Positions 17,868-26,339 of a DNA stretch of 63,901 nucleotides are shown piece by piece. Position 1 is the first letter of the stretch. Every line of letters starts with the position of its first letter. The position numbers and the translations under genes were made by a program. Source of the DNA: Paracoccus benzoatiresistens. GTDB taxonomy: Bacteria; Pseudomonadota; Alphaproteobacteria; Rhodobacterales; Rhodobacteraceae. The DNA lies in contig NZ_JAPTYD010000020.1 of NCBI RefSeq assembly GCF_026913015.1, forward strand, positions 1 through 63,901, written 5' to 3'. The notes beneath the pieces are model-generated. The model saw nothing but the letters and a program-made list of their open reading frames with translations. It was not told where the DNA came from and searched no databases.

Positions 17868-18727
17868 GTGTCGCGCCCGTTCCCGCCGGTTCCGCCGAGG
17901 CCGTCGAGCTTGACCTGTTCCTGGAAGCCCTGCACCGCCGCTGGCATTATGATTTCCGGTCCTATTCCCGCGCATCCCTGATCCGGCGCGCGGACCTGGC
18001 CCGCGAACGCCTGGGCTGCGCCACGCTGTCGGACCTGCAGGGGCGGCTTCTGCGCGACGCCACGATCCTGCCCGACGTGATCGACGCGATGACGGTCCAG
18101 GTCAGCGAACTGTTCCGCGATCCAGGCTATTACCTGGCCCTGCGCCGCGAGGTGATCCCGCATCTGCGGACCTTCCCCTCGCTCAAGGTCTGGGTGGCGG
18201 GATGCGCCGACGGCGAGGAACTGTATTCCCTGGCGATCCTGTTCCGCGAGGAGGGGCTGTTCGACCGCACCATCTTCTACGCGACCGAGATCAACCGCCG
18301 CGCGCTGGCCCGCGCCGAGGCGGGCGTCTATGCCATCGACCGGCTGCCCGCATTCTCGCAGAACTACCAGAAGGCGGGCGGCACGGGCACGCTGGCCGAT
18401 CATTACACCGCCGCCTATGGCCGCGTCGCCTTCGACCGCGGCCTGCGCGACCGCACCGTCTTCACCGAACACAACCTGGCTACCGACCAGGTGTTTTCCG
18501 AGGTGCATCTGATCTCGTGCCGCAACGTGCTGATCTATTTCGACAGCACGCTGCAGGACCGTGCCCTGGGCCTGTTCGCCGAGGCGCTGACGCGGGGCGG
18601 CTTCCTGGGGCTGGGCTCGCACGAGACGCTGCGCTTTTCGCCCCATGCCGGCTGCTTCGCCCCCTTCGACGAACCCGTCCGGATCTGGCGGCGCATCCCG
18701 AACCCCGAGGCTGTCCATGCCCAATAG
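17864..18727 (+). CDS. CheR-type protein-glutamate methyltransferase
   Basis: A 287-aa stand-alone CheR. The N-terminal helical CheR_N part is at about 15-75. The SAM-binding domain contains VWVAGCADGEELYSLAIL and, later, SCRNVLIYFD, which is diagnostic of the family. Classical CheR methylates chemoreceptor glutamates, but no receptor, CheA, CheW or CheB is encoded here. It sits between a hybrid histidine kinase and a receiver-HWE kinase, with overlapping starts on both sides (4 bp and 11 bp), so it most likely acts on or with those kinases. The coiled coil of the upstream kinase is a conceivable methylation target; that is inference only. Confidence 0.85.
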   Translation: MSVAPVPAGSAEAVELDLFLEALHRRWHYDFRSYSRASLIRRADLARERLGCATLSDLQGRLLRDATILPDVIDAMTVQVSELFRDPGYYLALRREVIPHLRTFPSLKVWVAGCADGEELYSLAILFREEGLFDRTIFYATEINRRALARAEAGVYAIDRLPAFSQNYQKAGGTGTLADHYTAAYGRVAFDRGLRDRTVFTEHNLATDQVFSEVHLISCRNVLIYFDSTLQDRALGLFAEALTRGGFLGLGSHETLRFSPHAGCFAPFDEPVRIWRRIPNPEAVHAQ

Positions 18728-20543
18728 GCCCATCCGGTTCCTGATCGTCGACGACATTCCGGAAAACCTGCTCGCGCTGGATGCGCTGCTGCGCCGCGAC
18801 GGGCTGGCGGTCGATCACGCCCATTCCGCCTCTGACGCGCTGGAACTGATGCTGGTCCACGACTATGCACTGGCGCTTCTGGATGTCCACATGCCCGGCA
18901 CCGACGGCTATGAACTGGCCGAACTGATGCGGTCCACGGAGCGCACGCGCGGGGTCCCGATCATCTTCGTCACCGCCGCCGAGCGCGACGAAACGCGCCG
19001 CTTCCGCGGCTACGAGGCCGGCGCGGTCGATTACATCTTCAAGCCCATCGACCCGGTGGTGCTGAAATCCAAGGCCGAGGTGTTCTTCCGCATCGGCTGC
19101 CAGGCCAGGGATCTGCTGCGCCAGCGCGACGAGATGCAGCAGATCGCCCGCGACCGCGACCGCGCCGCCGCCCAGCTGCGCGCCCATACCGACAATTCGC
19201 CCCTGGCCTTCGTGACGCTGGACCAGGACCTGACCATTTGCGACTGGTCCAAGGGTGCCGAACGGATGTTCGGCCATGCCACCGCCGACCTGCTGGGACG
19301 GTCCGCCGAAGACAGCGGCTGGCTGGATCGGGCGGGCGCTGCGACCCTGCGCGGCTGGCTTGGTCCCCATGACGGTGCCGCGCCGCGCCATTCCGCCGAA
19401 ACGCAGCTTGGCCACGCCAGCCGGGGCGCGATCCCCTGCGAGGTTTACGGCTCGATCCTGACGGAAGCCGGGCGACGGACGCTGTCGCTGCAGATCCTCG
19501 ACATCACCGAGCGCAAGCGGGCCGAGGAGGTCCGCTCGTTGCTGATCGGAGAGTTGAACCACCGCATCAAGAACACCCTTGCCAATGTCCAGGCGATCGC
19601 CCGGCAGGGCCTTCGGCGGTCGGGCAGCCTTGGCGATTTCGAGCAAAGCTTCAACGGCCGCCTGCAGGCCCTGTCGCGCGCCCATTCGATCCTGTCGGAT
19701 TCAACCTGGTCCAGCGCACCGCTGGATCAGCTGATCGACGACCAGATCCGCCTCGGCACCCTGGACAGCGACCGCCTGCGGCGTCGGGGTCCCGCCGTGG
19801 AACTGGCCCCCGACACCATGCTGCGCATGGCGCTTGCGCTGCACGAACTGGCGACGAATGCGGTCAAGTACGGCGCCATGTCCGTGCCGCAGGGCATCGT
19901 GCATCTTGACTGGGTGGCCAGGAACCGCGGCATCAGCCTGACCTGGCGGGAATCCGGCGGCCCCCCCGTCAGCCCCCCTTCGGACCGGGGTTTCGGGTCG
20001 GATCTGATCGCCGCCGTAGCGGGGGGCGAGGAGGGCGCCGTTTCGGTCGAATGGCACCCCGCCGGCGTCGTCTGGACCCTCAGGCTTTCCGAAGGCGTCA
20101 CGGCGCTGGCGGCGCCTTCCGCCGCCGCCGACATCCCGGCCGGCCAGCCGCCTGACAAGGGCGTCGTCCTGAACGGCCGCAGAATTCTTGTGGTCGAGGA
20201 CGAGCCCCTGGTCGCCATGGACATCCGGACCGAACTGGAAGGCGCGGGGGCAGGGCCCGTCCAGGTGGCCCGCACCGTCGATGCCGCGCTTTCCGCCCTG
20301 AACGAGCGCAGCTTTGACGCGGCGCTGCTGGACGGAAACCTGAAGGGCCAGCCGGTGGATCCGGTCGCGGAAGCCTTGCGACGTTCACGGACGCCGTTCT
20401 GCTTCGTGTCGGGCTATGGCCGTGACCACCTGCCGCAAGGCTTTGACGACGTGCCGCTGATCCAGAAACCCTTTCCGCCCCCCGTCCTGCGCCGCGTCGT
20501 GACGGACCTTCTTGACGCGGGGCTTGCACGGGCTGCCGAGTAG
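18717..20543 (+). CDS. Receiver-PAS-HWE histidine kinase-receiver protein
   Basis: A 608-aa soluble kinase. The N-terminal receiver covers 1-125 (LIVDDIPENLLALD; Asp in LLDVHMPGTDG) and a PAS-like domain about 155-275. A kinase of the HWE/HisKA_2 class carries His 282 in ELNHRIKNTLANVQAIA, with the N-box HELATNAVKYGAMS and the WRE triplet that gives the HWE family its name. A second receiver is at 489-605 (VVEDEPLVAMD; LLDGNLKG). HWE kinases often feed the PhyR-EcfG general stress pathway, which fits the EcfG-type promoter at the head of this operon. Being translationally coupled to cheR (11-bp overlap), it probably receives phosphate from the upstream hybrid kinase. Confidence 0.88.
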   Translation: MPNRPIRFLIVDDIPENLLALDALLRRDGLAVDHAHSASDALELMLVHDYALALLDVHMPGTDGYELAELMRSTERTRGVPIIFVTAAERDETRRFRGYEAGAVDYIFKPIDPVVLKSKAEVFFRIGCQARDLLRQRDEMQQIARDRDRAAAQLRAHTDNSPLAFVTLDQDLTICDWSKGAERMFGHATADLLGRSAEDSGWLDRAGAATLRGWLGPHDGAAPRHSAETQLGHASRGAIPCEVYGSILTEAGRRTLSLQILDITERKRAEEVRSLLIGELNHRIKNTLANVQAIARQGLRRSGSLGDFEQSFNGRLQALSRAHSILSDSTWSSAPLDQLIDDQIRLGTLDSDRLRRRGPAVELAPDTMLRMALALHELATNAVKYGAMSVPQGIVHLDWVARNRGISLTWRESGGPPVSPPSDRGFGSDLIAAVAGGEEGAVSVEWHPAGVVWTLRLSEGVTALAAPSAAADIPAGQPPDKGVVLNGRRILVVEDEPLVAMDIRTELEGAGAGPVQVARTVDAALSALNERSFDAALLDGNLKGQPVDPVAEALRRSRTPFCFVSGYGRDHLPQGFDDVPLIQKPFPPPVLRRVVTDLLDAGLARAAE

Positions 20544-20688
20544 GCCAGTGCAAGCCGCGTTTCGCCGGGAGGTCTGTGGGCAGCGCTGCCAGGCGCGGCG
20601 GAAGGGGGCTGGCCTTGCGAATGGACTGGACGGCCGGCGGCCAGATGCTATCGCTCGGGCCAGCCTTGAACCCCGCTGAAGGACCACC

Positions 20689-21630
20689 ATGCCGCCCATG
20701 ACCCCTTTCATCCGCTACGAGGATGCCGCAGGCCATCTGGACTGGCGCGATGCCGTCCGGGCGCTGGAAACCGGGCACCGGTTGCCCAGGGCCGAGATCG
20801 CCGACAGCTTCCTTGGCCCCGCCACGGGGACGATGATGACCCGGTCGGCCTTTATCGAGAGCCTGGGCTATGGGGCCAAGCCCTTCACGGTCTTTGACGG
20901 CAATGCGGCGCGGGGCCTTCCGACGGTGCAGGGGGCGATGCTGGTCTTCGACAAGGATGACGGGCATCTGCGGGCGATCGTCGAAAGCAGGCTGGTGACC
21001 GAATGGAAGACGGCCGCGGATTCGGTGCTGGGCACAAGCCTGCTGGCAAGGCCCGACAGCCGGCATCTGCTGGTCGTCGGCGCGGGCACCGTTGCGGCCA
21101 GCCTGGTGCGCGCCTACACGGCCGTCCTGCCGGGGATCGAGCGCGTCTCGGTCTGGGCGCGCCGCCCCGAACAGGCGCAGGCGCTGGTGGCGGAACTGAG
21201 CGGTATTGATGCCGACCTGGCGGCGGTGCCCGATCTTGGGACTGCCGTGGGCCAGGCCGACATGGTCTCGACCGCGACCATGGCGCGCCAGCCGGTGATC
21301 CGGGGCGAGTGGGTCCGCCCCGGCACCCATGTCGATCTGATCGGCGCCTACAAGGCCGACATGCGCGAGGCCGACGACGCGCTGATGGCGCGCGCCAGCC
21401 TGTTCGTGGATAGCCGCGACACCGCTGCCCATATCGGCGAGCTGCTGATGCCGCTCGCTTCGGGCGCGATCACGCCGGAAAGCGTGATGGGCGATTTCTA
21501 CGACCTGGTGCAGCTTGGCGCGCGACACCGGCAGTCGGATGACGAGATCACCGTCTTCAAGAACGGCGGCGGCGCGCACATGGACCTGATGATCGCCTCG
21601 TGGATCATCGACACCCTCAGCCCAGGGTAA
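20689..21630 (+). CDS. Ornithine cyclodeaminase / mu-crystallin family protein
   Basis: A 313-aa member of the ornithine cyclodeaminase family. It has a Rossmann segment (HLLVVGAGTVAASLV), the upstream KPFTVFD and VESRLVTEWKTAADS blocks that hold the substrate Arg/Lys residues, and a late VGAYKADMREADD-like motif (here IGAYKADMREADD). The family includes ornithine cyclodeaminase (ornithine to proline), L-alanine dehydrogenases and ketimine reductases, and sequence alone does not separate them. Ornithine-to-proline would suit its position beside putR and putA, which degrade proline. The start at 20689 has AAGGA five bases upstream. The 3' end overlaps putR by 14 bp convergently. Confidence 0.8.
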   Translation: MPPMTPFIRYEDAAGHLDWRDAVRALETGHRLPRAEIADSFLGPATGTMMTRSAFIESLGYGAKPFTVFDGNAARGLPTVQGAMLVFDKDDGHLRAIVESRLVTEWKTAADSVLGTSLLARPDSRHLLVVGAGTVAASLVRAYTAVLPGIERVSVWARRPEQAQALVAELSGIDADLAAVPDLGTAVGQADMVSTATMARQPVIRGEWVRPGTHVDLIGAYKADMREADDALMARASLFVDSRDTAAHIGELLMPLASGAITPESVMGDFYDLVQLGARHRQSDDEITVFKNGGGAHMDLMIASWIIDTLSPG

Positions 21631-22081
21631 AGGTCTGCTCGACCACCGCCTCCATCGAGACATAGCTGGAGGTGTTGCTGATATGGGGAAGGCCCGAGAT
21701 CTTCTCGGCCATGATGCGCCGGAAATCGGCCATGTCGCGCGAGCGGACCTTGACCAGGTAGTCGAAGCCGCCTGCGATCATGTAGCATTCCTCGATCTCG
21801 GGGATGGCGCGGACGGCGGCGTTGAACTGCTGCAGCGCGGTCTCGCGGGTGTCGCTCATGCTGACCTCGACATAGGTGACATGGGTCAGGCCCAGCTTCA
21901 GCGGCGACAGGATCGCGCGATAGCCGGTGATCAGGCCGATCTCCTCCAGATGCTTGATACGCAGGGCAACGGGGGTCTTCGACAGCCCCACCTTGCGGGC
22001 CAGTTCGGCAATGGGAACGCGGGCGTTCTGCGTCAGTTCGGCCAGGATCTTGCGGTCCAGCGCGTCCAGCTTGACGGTCAT
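21617..22081 (-). CDS. putR: Lrp/AsnC-family regulator, proline-utilisation activator PutR
   Basis: A 154-aa Lrp-type protein. The N-terminal winged HTH is at 1-60 (LDALDRKILAELTQNARVP; GLSKTPVALRIKHLEE) and the C-terminal RAM/AsnC ligand domain at 65-154 (EECYMIAGGFDYLVKVRSRDM). It is divergent from putA with 111 bp between start codons, the standard arrangement of the alphaproteobacterial activator PutR that responds to proline. The open frame continues 20 codons upstream to 22141, but the ATG at 22081 matches the usual Lrp N-terminus. The assignment rests mainly on gene position. Confidence 0.85.
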   Translation of the reverse strand: MTVKLDALDRKILAELTQNARVPIAELARKVGLSKTPVALRIKHLEEIGLITGYRAILSPLKLGLTHVTYVEVSMSDTRETALQQFNAAVRAIPEIEECYMIAGGFDYLVKVRSRDMADFRRIMAEKISGLPHISNTSSYVSMEAVVEQTFTLG

Positions 22082-22192
22082 CCTGAAAACAGCCCCCTTA
22101 ATGTTCGATCCGACCAGGCCTGGCGCGATCTTCAGGCACACGGCCTAGCCGATCCTTGGTAATCTTGCCGGATCGAGTCAAGGAGACAGGCC

Positions 22193-25100
22193 ATGGCCCC
22201 CTTCAATCCCGGCGTCTTTTCCACCTCTGCCAAGTTCGCGGAGGAAGGGCCGCTTCTGGAACGCCTGGCAGCGTCGGCCGCCCTCTCGCCCGAGGCACGC
22301 GCCGCCATCAGCGCCCGCGCCGCCGATCTGGTGCGCCGCATCCGGGCCGAGGCGCGCCCGTCGCTGATGGAGCATTTCCTGTCCGAATACGGGCTGTCCA
22401 CCCGCGAGGGCGTGGCGCTGATGTGCCTGGCCGAGGCGATGCTGCGCGTGCCCGACAAGATCACCATCGATGCGCTGATCGAGGACAAGATCGCCCCGTC
22501 GGACTGGGGCAAACACCTGGGCGAGGCGTCGTCCAGCCTGGTCAACGCCTCGACCTGGGCCTTGATGCTGACCGGCAAGGTTCTGGACGACGATCAGGCG
22601 GGCACGCTGCGCCGCATGGTCCGCCGTCTGGGGGAACCCGTGATCCGCACCGCCGTGGGCCGGGCGATGAAAGAGATGGGCCGACAGTTCGTGCTGGGCC
22701 AGACCATTGGCGACGCCCTGGATCGCGCCAAGACGCGCGAAAAGCAGGGCTTCACCTATAGCTATGACATGCTGGGCGAGGCGGCGATGACCGGGGCGGA
22801 CGCCGCCCGCTACGCCCGCGCCTATGCCGATGCGATCGCGGCCATCGCCAGGGCCTGCGACAAGGGCTCGGTGGAGCAGAACCCCGGCATCTCGATCAAG
22901 CTCTCGGCGCTGCATCCGCGATACGAGGTGGCGCAGGAGGCCCGGGTGATGCGCGAACTGGTGCCGGTGGTGCTGCGGCTGGCGCAGCAGGCCCGGGCCG
23001 CAAACATGGGCATGAACATCGACGCCGAGGAACAGGACCGGCTGGTCCTGTCGCTCAAGGTGATCGAGGCGGTGCTGTCGGACCCCTCGCTGGCCGGCTG
23101 GGACGGCTTCGGCGTGGTGGTGCAGGCTTACGGCAAGCGCGCGGGCCAGACCATTGAATGGCTGCATGATCTGGCGCAGCGGCTGGACCGGCGCATCATG
23201 GTGCGCCTCGTCAAGGGCGCCTATTGGGACAGCGAGATGAAGCGCGCCCAGGTCGAGGGCCATCCGGGCTTTCCGCTGTTCACCAGCAAGGTCGCGACGG
23301 ATGTGAGCTATATCGCCAATGCCCGCAAGCTGATCGGCTATGGCGACCGCATCTATCCGCAGTTCGCAACCCACAACGCCCATACCGTGGCCGCGATCCT
23401 GGAGATGGCGGGCGACACCCGCTTCGAGTTCCAGCGCCTGCACGGCATGGGCGAGCGGCTGCACGACATCGTGCTGCGCGAGACGAAGGGCCGCTGCCGC
23501 ATCTATGCCCCTGTCGGCGCGCATCGCGACCTGCTGGCCTATCTGGTGCGGCGCCTGCTGGAGAACGGCGCCAACAGCAGCTTCGTCAACCAGATCGTCG
23601 ATGAGGCCGTGACGCCCGAGGAAGTCGCGCGCGATCCCTTTGCCGCGCTGGCGACGGCCAGGGCCCCGGCCTCGCTGCTGGCGCCTGCGGATCTTTACGG
23701 CGCCGCGCGCAGGAACTCGGCCGGTTTCGACCTGTCGGACGAGGAAACGCTGGCCCGGATCATGGCCGCCCGTGATGCGGCCCTGCCCGATGTGGTGCCG
23801 CTGACGGTGTCCGAGCCCTCGGGGCAGGTGCAGGAGGTGGTGAACCCGGCCACGGGCGACAGGCTTGCCACGGTGATGATGGCCGATGCCGCCACCGCCG
23901 CGCGGGCCATCGACGACGCCTGCCCCTGGGATGCCCCCGCCGCCGAACGCGCCGCCGTGCTGCGCCGCGCCGCCGACCTGTATGAGGAAAACTTCGGCCC
24001 GATCTTCGGCATCCTTGCGAAGGAAGCCGGCAAGACGCTGGCCGATGCGGTGGCCGAACTGCGCGAAGCGGTGGACTTCCTGCGCTATTACGCGTCCGAG
24101 GGCGAGGCGAACCCCGGCGGCCCGCGCGGCATCGTGGGCGCGATCAGCCCCTGGAATTTCCCACTGGCGATCTTCACCGGGCAGATCGCGGCGGCGCTGA
24201 TGGCGGGCAATGCGGTGATCGCCAAGCCTGCCGAGGCCACCCCGATCATCGCGGCCCATGGGGTCAGGCTGCTGCACCAGGCCGGCGTGCCGGTTTCGGC
24301 ACTGCAACTGCTGCCGGGTCGCGGCAGCGTGGTGGGCACGGCGCTGACGCAGGATCCGCGCGTGAAGGGCGTGGTCTTCACCGGCTCGACCGCGACGGCC
24401 CAGACCATCGCGCGGACCATGGCCGCGAATCTGACCCCCGGCACGCCCCTGATCGCGGAAACCGGCGGGCTGAACGCCATGATCGTGGATTCCACCGCCC
24501 TGCCCGAACAGGCGGTCCGCGACATCGTGAACGGCGCCTTCCGGTCGGCCGGGCAGCGCTGCTCGGCCCTGCGCTGCCTGTATGTGCAGGAGGACATCGC
24601 CCCCCACGTCATCCCCATGATCCGGGGCGCCATGGACGAGCTGGTGGTGGGCGATCCCTGGGATCTGGCCACCGATGTCGGCCCGGTGATCGACACGGGC
24701 GCGCAGGGCGACATCGCGGGCTATATTGCCGCCAACGGCAACCGCGTGATCCACAAGCTGGAAGTGCCCACCCGGGGGACCTTCATCCCCCCGACCATGC
24801 TGCGCGTGGAAGGCATCGCCGATCTGGAGCGCGAGATCTTCGGCCCGGTCCTGCATGTCGCGACCTTCCGGGGCGACCGGCTGGACCAGGTCGTGGCCGA
24901 CATCAACGCGCGCGGCTTTGGCCTGACATTCGGACTGCACACCCGCATCGACAGCCGCGTGCAAGAGATCAGCGACGCCATCCACGTGGGCAACATCTAT
25001 GTCAACCGCAACCAGATCGGCGCGGTGGTGGGCAGCCAGCCCTTTGGCGGCGAGGGGCTGTCGGGCACCGGCCCCAAGGCGGGGGGGCCGCGCTATGTGC

Positions 25101-25591
25101 CGCGCTTCTTCGCGCCCGATGCGCCTGAAGCCCGCGGGACCGACTGGCAGGGCCAGGCCGACGAAGGCCGCATCCGTGCCCGACTTGACGCCCACCAATC
25201 CCGCAAGCTCGACGAGCGGCTGATGCCCGGCCCCACCGGGGAACTGAACCGCCTGACCGCCCATACCCGCCCGCCGGTCCTGTGCCTTGGCCCCGGTGCA
25301 GACACGGTGGCCGCTCAGGTTGCTGCGGTGGCGGCCCTTGGCGCGGATGCCGTGGCCGCTGACGGTCCCCTGCCGCCCGAGGCATTGACCCGCCTGCCCG
25401 CCTTTGCCGCCGCGCTGTGGTGGGGCGACGAGGCGAAGGGGCGCGCCTATGCCGAGGCCTTGGCCGCCCGCGACGGCGAGATCGTGCAGCTTGTCACGGG
25501 GCTGCCGGACCTGGCCCATGTCGCCCATGAACGTCATCTGTGCGTGGACACCACGGCGGCCGGCGGCAACGCCGCCCTGCTGGCGGGGTAG
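22193..25591 (+). CDS. putA: Bifunctional proline dehydrogenase / L-glutamate-5-semialdehyde dehydrogenase PutA
   Basis: A 1132-aa enzyme that oxidises proline to P5C (FAD, electrons to quinone) and then glutamate semialdehyde to glutamate (NAD). The N-terminal arm is at 1-150 and the proline dehydrogenase barrel at about 160-470 (NPGISIKLSALHPRYE; MVRLVKGAYWDSE; NGANSSFVNQIVD). The aldehyde dehydrogenase domain is at about 560-1010, with the Glu of AETGGLNAM and the catalytic Cys near 790 in SAGQRCSALR. A C-terminal tail covers 1010-1132. It lacks the ribbon-helix-helix repressor domain found in E. coli PutA, consistent with external control by PutR. AAGGAGA precedes the ATG. Together with the adjacent cyclodeaminase-like gene it could form an ornithine-proline-glutamate route. 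Confidence 0.97.
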   Translation: MAPFNPGVFSTSAKFAEEGPLLERLAASAALSPEARAAISARAADLVRRIRAEARPSLMEHFLSEYGLSTREGVALMCLAEAMLRVPDKITIDALIEDKIAPSDWGKHLGEASSSLVNASTWALMLTGKVLDDDQAGTLRRMVRRLGEPVIRTAVGRAMKEMGRQFVLGQTIGDALDRAKTREKQGFTYSYDMLGEAAMTGADAARYARAYADAIAAIARACDKGSVEQNPGISIKLSALHPRYEVAQEARVMRELVPVVLRLAQQARAANMGMNIDAEEQDRLVLSLKVIEAVLSDPSLAGWDGFGVVVQAYGKRAGQTIEWLHDLAQRLDRRIMVRLVKGAYWDSEMKRAQVEGHPGFPLFTSKVATDVSYIANARKLIGYGDRIYPQFATHNAHTVAAILEMAGDTRFEFQRLHGMGERLHDIVLRETKGRCRIYAPVGAHRDLLAYLVRRLLENGANSSFVNQIVDEAVTPEEVARDPFAALATARAPASLLAPADLYGAARRNSAGFDLSDEETLARIMAARDAALPDVVPLTVSEPSGQVQEVVNPATGDRLATVMMADAATAARAIDDACPWDAPAAERAAVLRRAADLYEENFGPIFGILAKEAGKTLADAVAELREAVDFLRYYASEGEANPGGPRGIVGAISPWNFPLAIFTGQIAAALMAGNAVIAKPAEATPIIAAHGVRLLHQAGVPVSALQLLPGRGSVVGTALTQDPRVKGVVFTGSTATAQTIARTMAANLTPGTPLIAETGGLNAMIVDSTALPEQAVRDIVNGAFRSAGQRCSALRCLYVQEDIAPHVIPMIRGAMDELVVGDPWDLATDVGPVIDTGAQGDIAGYIAANGNRVIHKLEVPTRGTFIPPTMLRVEGIADLEREIFGPVLHVATFRGDRLDQVVADINARGFGLTFGLHTRIDSRVQEISDAIHVGNIYVNRNQIGAVVGSQPFGGEGLSGTGPKAGGPRYVPRFFAPDAPEARGTDWQGQADEGRIRARLDAHQSRKLDERLMPGPTGELNRLTAHTRPPVLCLGPGADTVAAQVAAVAALGADAVAADGPLPPEALTRLPAFAAALWWGDEAKGRAYAEALAARDGEIVQLVTGLPDLAHVAHERHLCVDTTAAGGNAALLAG

Positions 25592-25924
25592 TCAGGACCT
25601 TGCCGGACCGATGCGGTTGCGCAGGTGGAGCTTCCGCAGGGTCTGGAAGGTCGAGCCCCTCAGTGACCGGCAGGCGCCGCACCATGCCTGTGTCCAACAT
25701 GCCGATGCGTCCGAGGAGCTCGAGACGTTATGGTAGCCACCGGCAAGGACGCGGCATGGGCATCGAACGAGGAAACGGTGCGCGCCGGCCGCCTTGCGCC
25801 AAGGATCGACCGGCGCCGAGGTCGCTCGCAATCGGCCTTGCACGACGGCTTGCCGGGCGGCCAAAGGACACCGGGCACGGTCTGGCGCAGGTGGAATGAC
25901 CCGGCGGGAGGGATGCCCGGCAGG
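25592..25924. other. Intergenic region between convergent putA and Rieske gene
   Basis: A 333-bp gap between two genes transcribed toward each other. I see no open frame with a plausible ribosome site or recognisable product on either strand, and no strong hairpin with a T tract. Confidence 0.5.
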
Positions 25925-26284
25925 TCAGCCTTTGGCGATGACAACGGTGCCGCCGACGACATCGACCGGCACCGGGTCCAGCCCGCATTCCGCGCCCTCG
26001 ACCGCCTCGCCCGTCAGGATGTCGAAGCGGGCGCCGTGGGCCGTGCACATCAGCATGGCTCCATCCGCCGAGAGAAGCTGCTTGCCGCGATAATCCAGCG
26101 GCAGGTACTGGTGGGGGCAGGCGTTGACATAGGCGCGCAAGGTGTCCCCCACCCGCACCAGCAGCAGCGGGAACGCGCCCCTGTCCGTTGTCACCGACAG
26201 GGACATCACGCCATCGATCTGGGCCATGCCGCAGACCGGTGTTCCCGCCGCCGGGGCAGAGGAATAGTCGGTCCAGGCCATCAT
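25925..26284 (-). CDS. Rieske-type [2Fe-2S] ferredoxin
   Basis: A 119-aa soluble Rieske protein. The cluster ligands are visible as C-P-H in NACPHQYLPLD and C-x2-H in MCTAHGARFD, the spacing used by Rieske ferredoxins of dioxygenase systems. There is no signal peptide or membrane helix. AGGAG lies five bases before the first of two tandem ATGs. It follows hpd by 55 bp on the same strand and is probably co-transcribed with it. Its job in tyrosine breakdown is unknown; electron supply to, or protection of, an Fe(II) dioxygenase is an inference. Confidence 0.85.
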   Translation of the reverse strand: MMAWTDYSSAPAAGTPVCGMAQIDGVMSLSVTTDRGAFPLLLVRVGDTLRAYVNACPHQYLPLDYRGKQLLSADGAMLMCTAHGARFDILTGEAVEGAECGLDPVPVDVVGGTVVIAKG

Positions 26285-26339
26285 GCGATCTCCTGCAAGA
26301 CCCGTCCGCAGGCTGCGGGCGGGCCATGTCGTGGCGAAA

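Noticed and set aside
22193..25591. Missing ribbon-helix-helix domain in PutA as a truncation
   Set aside because: The 1132-residue length and absence of the repressor domain are normal for PutA proteins controlled by PutR.
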